From Nothopassalora personata (lineage: Eukaryota; Ascomycota; Dothideomycetes; Mycosphaerellales; Mycosphaerellaceae), in the NCBI GenBank assembly GCA_033816765.1, contig CM066288.1:1674001-1738000 (forward strand): a DNA stretch of 64,000 nucleotides, in the 5' to 3' direction. Below are positions 57,541-64,000 of the stretch, in pieces (position 1 is the stretch's first letter; each line of letters starts with the position of its first letter). The notes beneath the pieces were generated by a model, which saw only the letters and a list, made by a program, of their open reading frames with translations, did no database searches and was not told where the DNA came from. The translations under genes were made by a program, and so were the position numbers.

Positions 57541-57981
57541 TAGTAGCGAGTCCGCACTTAAGCTATAGCGAGTCCGCACTTAAGCTATAGCGAGTCCTCC
57601 CTTAGCTAAGCTAGGACTCGTAGCTATAGTAGCGCTAGACTCGCTACTATAGACACCCCGTATTAACGTACCGTACTAATCGACTCGCTCCTTCTACTAG
57701 CGAAGCTCCTCGTCCTTAGGGTTAAGTAGATGCCTATATAGTCGTGCTCCTTTTAACTCTAGGTAGTTATATAGGATATCCGGTATGCCGTTTATATACG
57801 ATTCTAGGTTATAACGACGGAGACGATAGCGGTTCTACTCGTTAACGAACGATGATATAACACTTCGAAGGATTAGAATATAGATAGTAGCGAATGCTAT
57901 CCTATCTACGGCTAATACTTCCTTAAAGAGTCCTATTATAATATACTAATTAAAGAGGTCTCTCTAGCAATTAAATGTAGC

Positions 57982-58190
57982 TATAAGGGGCAGCCTAGTA
58001 GCTAACCCCTACATATAGCCTTACGTGTAACATGCGGTCGCGACCGGCTGCTAAGCCGCACGTAACACGTATAAGTACACCTTACGACGCGCGATACGTC
58101 TTAAACAAAAGGTAAGAATTAGTTCATCTACGACTAGTAGGTCGTAGGCGTGCTATACATTACGACATCCCTTTAATAGTTCTAATTCTT
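57982..58190 (+). repeat. 5' LTR of gypsy C (end approximate)
   Basis: Aligned to the solo LTR at 55517-55714 through ACATTACGACATCCC; the 3' limit is uncertain by some 20 bp. Confidence 0.6.
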
Positions 58191-58319
58191 CTCTTCGTTG
58201 TAATCTATACACGCTATAGAGTCCGAACGCGACGACAGCAGCGCTACGCCTACGGCTCCCCTAAGCCCTAGGGCTTAGTAACAAGCGAGGCGTGTAGCCT
58301 TAGTCGTAAGGAGGGATGC

Positions 58320-59345
58320 CCTTCGGGTAGAGGTTAAGGAGAAGGAGATATAGAGGGAGATTGAACAGTTAGAGATCTTACGGGACGTAAGCGTACCGCC
58401 GGCGGACCCTTAGGGCGAATCCGGCGGAGAACTATCCCCTACTCCCCCTCCCCCTCCTCCATTTGTAGTAACTAACGATAATATCGTAGCTCGAGGCGCG
58501 GTCGCATCGCATACGACACGTTTACGTCTTAAAGAACCTACGCCTTTTAGAGGGGACTCGATTAAGAAAGCACGGGTATTCCTAAGGGAGCTCTCTCTTA
58601 TCTTTACCCTCTTAGGCGGCACGTATACGACGAACGAGTTAAAGGTCCTATATAGGGTTATGTACCTAAGCGGAGAGGCAAGTAAGCGATAGCACGCTAA
58701 CTATAGCGTCCTTAACCTTAAAGGGTATACATACTAGGACTTTAAGGAGTTCTGTCGAGACGTATACGGTAATCCTATAAACCGCGTGCTTAACGTAATA
58801 TTAGAGTATAAGGCGGTAAAATAGAAGGATAACTAGACAGTACGTTAGTTTACGACTAAGCTAGATGTTATAGAGGATCAGTTAGGGGACTATACGGAGG
58901 CGTAACGCGTGCGACATATGCTCGCTAAGCTTACGCCTAGCCTACGGTCCGTAATCGTTAAGTTTCATAACATCCTAATAACTAGAGAGGAACTAGTAAT
59001 CCTAGCTTCGCGTATTAAAAGCACGGAGCGTAGTAGCGGAGGGCACGACCGCGGGCAGCATAGTCGCCGTAGGCGAGAGACTAAGGGCAACTAAGGGCGA
59101 AGCGATCGTGGCTCGAAGTAGTAGAAGTATAGTTAGGCGTCGCGCGACCCGGGTGCAAGTTGCTAGCGGGACGCCGGCGGATCGTCTATAACCTTCGATA
59201 GGACTAAAGCGGAGTGCTATAGATGCTATAAGAAGGGTTACATTAAGACGGATTGCCCGAATAGGTACCTATGGAAGGACCGTAGCGCGTAAGCGGTTCG
59301 TAGGGTAGACGCTACGAAGGCTCTAACTAAGAAGGGCAGCGACGA
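58320..59345 (+). pseudogene. Gag of gypsy C, decayed
   Basis: Through TAG stops: a proline run, RLRLKEPTPFRGDSIKKARV, FTTKLDVIEDQLGDY and LTPSLRSVIVKFHNI typify the gag domain. The zinc knuckle at 59215-59256 reads CYRCYKKGYIKTDC, with the His changed to Tyr (CAC to TAC). The open piece 58909-59094 is in this frame. Confidence 0.75.
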
Positions 59346-59367
59346 GGGAAAAGGCAGAGGACTAGAA

Positions 59368-59697
59368 TGTTACGGATCGATCCGGAGAAGCTCCAGCCAA
59401 CCAATCGATGCCTACACACTAGTGGAAGGATCCGATATGCAGAGTGCTCTCTCCGATCTGCGTGCTCTGTAACAGAGCAGAGAGAGCAGGACAGATCAAC
59501 TGATCCGACTGATCAGTCACGCCAAGACATGGCACTATATAGACGACGCTTCTTTACGAGTATAGATAGGAGCCTCGTGCTCAACTCATTTTAAGTATAC
59601 ACCATATACTGTTTGGAACCACTACCTTCATAACTGATTGAGACATCCCTGCAAAGATCCAAGCCCGAGTTGTGATAACGTACAGCGGTTCCTAACA
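59368..59697 (+). repeat. Young solo LTR of a third family inside gypsy C
   Basis: 330 bp, TGTTACGGATCG...GTTCCTAACA, target duplication TAGAA at 59363-59367 and 59698-59702. It has a clear TATA element (CACTATATAGACG) and no RIP changes, unlike its host. It shares the TGTTACGG start and a GCTCAACTCATT word with the gypsy A LTR. Confidence 0.9.
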
Positions 59698-59702
59698 TAG
59701 AA

Positions 59703-59875
59703 GTAGGTCGCTCCTAAGTCCGAGTTTTCCTAAAGTCGACCCCTTAAGGCGAGTAGATATGTGTCTATCGTAGCGACTAGGGAAAAGGTAGAGGACTATA
59801 AGTAGGTTGCTCCTAAGTCCGAGTTTTCCTAAAGTCGACCCCTTAAGGCGAGTAGATGCGTGTCTAGCGCGTCAC
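59703..59875 (+). repeat. About 100-bp tandem duplication in gypsy C
   Basis: GTAGGTCGCTCCTAAGTCCG...GCGAGTAGAT recurs from about 59803 after a second copy of GGGAAAAGG(C/T)AGAGGACTA. The first unit was split by the solo LTR at 59368. Confidence 0.8.
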
Positions 59876-59879
59876 TTAC

Positions 59880-62800
59880 GAGGCGTAGTCGAGACTCGTA
59901 AGGGCTTTCGCGAGGCTACGTTTCTCCTAGATAACTATGCGGATCTTAGCCTAGTATCGTATAAGTATGTACTCCGATATTAAATATAACCTATTAATAG
60001 GGTAAGGCTACCGAAGTTAGAGTCGTATACGTATAACCTAGGGTATTGCTACGGCGCCTTTACGGTTCGGCTGCGACTCGCTAATAACGCGGGAGTAGAG
60101 CGCGTAAGTAACGCTATCTACTACGCGGTACCTATAGGTAGGCTATTAGTAATTTTAGGTAGACCCTAGCGGCATCGTAATCGGATAGTAAAGGCCGATA
60201 AGGATAACTAGTAGTACTACGGTGTAGAGACGCCTACGGTTTAGTAGCGTAACGCACGCGAGTTCCTTAAGGATCTCGAGAGCTTAAAGTAGGTTTATAC
60301 GATAAGTGTTCGGGCTATTACTATAGCAGTACCTAAAGGAGAGGGCCCCTCGTAGCCTAAAGAATTTGTAGACTTCCGAGATGTATACGCACCTAATAAG
60401 TAGGCGAAGCGTAAGATGCCTGACGGGGTTAAGTATACGATTGATCTCGTTAAAGGAAAGAAACCCCCTTTTAAGCCGCTATACTACCAGTCCTTAACTA
60501 AGTTAGAGGCCTTAAAGGGGTACCTTGCGTAAGCAATGGAGAAGGGGTAGATTAGGCGGTCCGTAAGCAAGGCGGGTGCGCCTATTCTATTCGTGCTAAA
60601 GAAGAATAGCACTCTTAGGCTCTATGTTGATTATAGAGACCTAAATGAGATTATAGTGAAGAACCGATACCCCCTGCCCCTAATTAGCGAGACGCTAGAT
60701 AGGCTATTAGGTTCTAGGTTCTTTACTATAATCGATTTAAAGGACGCCTACTATCGTATCCCTATTAAGCGAGGCGATAAGTAGAAGACTACGTTTCGTA
60801 CGCGATACGGATACTACGAGTACTTAGTAATGCCGTTCGGGTTAACTAACGCACCGGCAACCTTTTAAGGGTATATTAATAAGGCGCTAACCGGCTTAGT
60901 TAATGACATTTACGTAGTCTACCTAGATAATATCCTCATCTACAGCGAGACGCGTAAGGCACACGTGCGAGCCGTACGCGCGGTACTAGAGAGGCTACGA
61001 AAGTTTACCCTGTTCGCAAACCCTAAGAAGTGTTACTTCTTCTAGGAGAGTGTAGAGTTCCTTAGGTTTGTCGTAAGCGCCGTAGGCGTGTCGATAGATA
61101 GGAGTAGGGTAGCCGCTATCGAGGAATAGCCTATACCTACGACCTTTTATAAGGTCTAGTCCTTCCTTAGGTTTTGTAACTTCTACCGGCGTTTTATAGA
61201 AGGATACTTAAGGGTCTACAAGCCCCTAACGGACCTACTAAAGGGATCTAAGGACGGCAAGAAGCACGGCCCTCTTACGTAGACCTTAAGCGAAGAGTAG
61301 GCGTTTCGATAGCTTAAGGCCGGATTCTTAGGTGTACTAATACTTAGGCACTTCGATCCTACGCTACGTACGCGAGTCGAGACGGATGCCTTAGGTTTCG
61401 CGATCGTAGGTATTATATCCTAATTGTTTAGTGCTAAGTAGTATCCTATCGCGTTCTATTCACGTAAGATAATACTAGCTAAGTGTAACTACGAGACGCA
61501 CGATTAGGAGCTACTTACAGTAGTTAAGGCTTTTAAGCATTAGAGACTATACTTAGAGGGCGCTACGTATACGGTACGAGTGCTAGTCGACTACGCTAAC
61601 CTATAGGGCTTTATAATAGTAAAGTAGCTAAATAGGCGGCAAGCTCGATAGGCTACGTTCCTATAGTCTTTTAATTTTATAGTAGAGCATCGGCCGGGTA
61701 AGACTAACCTAGCCGACGCGCCTTCGAGACGTAGTAACTACGTAGCTATAACGTAATAAACTTCGAACTTACTGCCTACCTTGTAAAGTAAGCTATCTTT
61801 CTAGAAGGAGTCTCTAGAAGGGATAAGCGAGCCGACGGTAAAGCGCATACTTACTACCTACGAGGCGATGTAGGGCGACATAGGCGCGGCGATAGCAGTA
61901 CGGAGAGGTGACCTTCCCTATTAAGACAAGCCGTCTTTAATAGTAGCAGTATGCGCTGTAGTAATATAGGGTTAAGCTTATAGCTCGACGGGTAAGTTGA
62001 TCCTACTCTTAATAAAGATCGCGTAGTAGTAAGACGACTAGTGTATCGTATACTTAGCGTAGGCGCTAAGCGCGAGGGACGCTAAGGGATAGTATATAAA
62101 GGAAAACCTTATATACTACGGAGACGCGATCGTAGTACCTAGGGATTACGCAATTAGGTCGCATCTAATTCGTATGCACTACGACGACGTCCTCGCGGGT
62201 TACTTTAGAAGGACTAAGACTAAAGAGCTGTTGCGACGTAATTATTAGTAGGACTCACTTAGCACGGACGTAAAACAATACGTCTAAGCCTATAGAACCT
62301 ACTAGGGTTCGAAGGCGAGGCGCTATCGACCCTACGGCGAGCTATAACCGCTTCCTAGACCGGAGCGACCGTAGTAGGAAATCACTATGGATTTTATTAC
62401 GGACCTACCTCTAAGTACGCGAGCCGGTTGCGTGTATAATGCGATCCTAGTAATAGTCGATCGCTACTCAAAAATGAGCTTATACATCCCGACGACGAAG
62501 ACTTACATAGCCGTAGAGCTTACGAGGCTCCTACGAGACGAAGTCGTGCGATACTATAGTGTCCCGTTAGGTATAGTAAGCGACCGAGGTCCGGTCTTTA
62601 CTAGTCAGTTTTAGAGTAACTTCTACTTCGAGGCGCGTGTAAAGCGTAAGCTATCCACGGCCTTTTACCCTTAGACTAACGGCTAAACTAAGAGGGTAAA
62701 CTAAACCCTCGAACAATACCTTCGTTATTACTATAGTAACAATTAAACTAAGTAGGCTAAGTAGCTTATAGTTACTAAATTCGCAGCTAATAACAGCATC

Positions 62801-63440
62801 TACCTAACACTACGGATAAGTCCGTTCGAAATAGCGTACGGTTAGCGACCTAAGATTGCCCCTATACTAACTAGATCTCGAGACGAGACCTAGGGGGGGA
62901 TGTACTAGTAGCGGTAACAGCTACGAGTCGCATACGAAAACTACGCGCTACACTCGAGGAGCGATAGAAGGCTATAGTAGAAAGCTAGGCTCGCTACTAT
63001 AATAAGACCTACTAAGCTAAGACCTACCGCGTAGGTAACTTAGTCCTATTATTAACGAAGAACCTTAAGTTAGCAGTGCTAAAGAAGAAGATAGGTCCGA
63101 AGTTTATCGGCCTATACCGCATTACGGACGCTATCGGTTCGTAGGCGTACCGCCTAGCGCTACTAGCCGACTTAAGGCTCTATAACGTCTTCTATGTCTC
63201 TCTCCTCGAGCCGTATATCGGTAGCGATAAGGATGGACCCGTACCCCCTCTAGCTAATAAGGACGGAGAGTATAAGGTAGAGGCAGTGCTAGATAGGCGT
63301 AAGCGTAAGGGTAAGCTATAGTATCTAGTCTAGTAGAAGGACTAGCTAGAGGAGTATAATAGCTAGGAACCGGCGGAGGGCCTCGCGAATACGGATCGCA
63401 TAGTAGCCGACTATAAGGCGTTAAGGAGAAGCAAATAAGA
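59880..63440 (+). pseudogene. Pol of gypsy C, decayed
   Basis: RT at 60430-61000 (LRLYVDYRDLNEIIVKNRYP, FTIIDLKDAYYRIPIKRGDK) with the active site changed to YLDN, an Asp-to-Asn change that kills it. RNase H follows (NYETHDQELLTVVKAF). The integrase core is at 62380-62700 (ITMDFITDLPLST, GIVSDRGPVFTSQF). A C-terminal chromodomain-like region ends near 63440. Open pieces are 60593-60784 and 62387-62614. Confidence 0.85.
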
Positions 63441-63479
63441 CTAGTACTAGAGCATAAACAAAACTTTTCTTAACTATAA

Positions 63480-63905
63480 ACAAAACAAAAGCTAAAGAGT
63501 AGCGCGCCTACTAGGGGCTACGTAGAGTAGTAGTAGGCGAGGAGCCCGCGAGCAGCGTGTGAGGCGAGCGCCTTAGTTGTCGTTACGTAGTAACTTAGGT
63601 AAGAATACCTAGTCGGCGGCGGTAGTATCGATGTTCTACGCCTATAGGAACTAGGACTACGGTTAGTAGGGTACACGTAGGCGAGGAACATGCGACTTAC
63701 GGCGCGGCCGAGTTTGAATAGCCCATTAAGGGCGCGGTTCTACTCCTACTAGAGCGCGAGGGCTTCGGCGGCGGGGGCGGCGGTAGTAGTAGCGGCGGCG
63801 GCGGAGGCACGCATACGGGTCTCCCCGGCACGCTTATGCTTATAGGCATTAAACTGCCTAATAGCCTATAGGAAGGGTTAGCCGAAGCATAGGGGACGCA
63901 CTAGA
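63480..63905 (-). pseudogene. Possible antisense frame downstream of gypsy C pol
   Basis: On the minus strand a frame with mainly TAG stops reads AIRQFNAYKHKRAGETRMRA, an Ala/Thr run, and NRALNGLFKLGRAVSRMF. It lies where the other gypsy elements have their antisense gene. No Cys cluster is visible here; the frame may be incomplete at the window end. Confidence 0.3.
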
Positions 63906-64000
63906 GCCCTCCCCCGCGAGTAGTAGTCGACTCGTACGAGCGAAGTAGCGACTTACCTCCTTAATGTCGTTACCTAGCTAGGCACATAGGCGGATCTACT

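Larger units (their letters stand above)
46916..57981 (-). mobile_element. TE-B: inverted second copy of the integrase-type DNA transposon
   Basis: The right end of the transposon is at 46916 (GCGGTGGCCTAGGCTTAC). The sequence is the reverse complement of TE-A with very few differences to 50181. It is then interrupted by gypsy B (50182-57540), resumes at 57546 and is cut again at 57982 by gypsy C. About 1.1 kb with the transposase 5' part and the other end lie beyond the window. It lacks the solo LTR found in TE-A. Confidence 0.85.
57982..64000 (+). mobile_element. Gypsy C: decayed chromovirus, runs past the window end
   Basis: Begins TATAAGGGGCAGCC (TG to TA by RIP) at 57982, cutting TE-B; the probable target duplicate is GTAGC at 57977-57981. 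The left LTR is about 200 bp by comparison with the solo LTR at 55517. Gag, protease, RT, RNase H, integrase and chromodomain follow on the plus strand. The 3' LTR is not in the window. Many CA-to-TA changes. Confidence 0.85.

Overview
The window reads as a filamentous ascomycete chromosome. The genes have short introns of about 50-150 nt with GTAAGT/GTATGT-type donors and CTNAC branch points. There is a fungal sterol C-22 desaturase (ERG5), a HET-domain remnant and a signal-peptide Thr/Ser-rich wall protein. Old transposons carry RIP-type decay in which CA/TG dinucleotides are nearly absent and Gln or Trp codons have become TAG/TAA. A Dothideomycete is my best guess, by inference only.

Layout. 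1-485 is the 3' end of an unknown gene. 943-7682 is a 16-exon gene for a 1,821-residue secreted repeat protein. 8006-8620 is a fold-back or MITE-like repeat holding a GGTCACG minisatellite. 10022-11753 is ERG5. 12330-13075 is a frameshifted HET-domain gene. 14098-22088 holds a local expansion of a gene family I do not recognise: one intact copy and three broken copies. Two related MITE-like elements lie among them, and one sits inside an old reading frame with an 8-bp target duplication. A further intact member lies at 44905-46639 on the minus strand.

From 22815 on, most of the DNA is transposon. A RIP-decayed Ty1/copia element (22815-36961, TSD GGAGC) contains an undecayed Ty3/gypsy chromovirus (26687-33699, identical-looking LTRs, TSD GTTTA). 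Next is a PLC-like phosphodiesterase gene split by a DNA transposon with an integrase-type transposase (TE-A, 37999-43189). A second, inverted copy (TE-B) starts at 46916. The missing 3' end of the PLC gene lies next to TE-B on the opposite strand, so the 9-kb interval was inverted by recombination between the two copies. TE-B is interrupted by a decayed gypsy element (50182-57540) and then by another gypsy element (57982 to beyond the window end). Solo LTRs lie at 42636, 55517 and 59368.

The most unusual theme is that several unrelated transposons here carry an additional reading frame on the strand opposite to their replication genes. It lies between those genes and the end of the element. 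In the two related gypsy elements and the DNA transposon it encodes a cysteine-pair (CX2CX6-7C-like) domain followed by a predicted coiled coil. In the two related gypsy elements a tRNA-like sequence with good A and B boxes lies directly downstream of this antisense frame.
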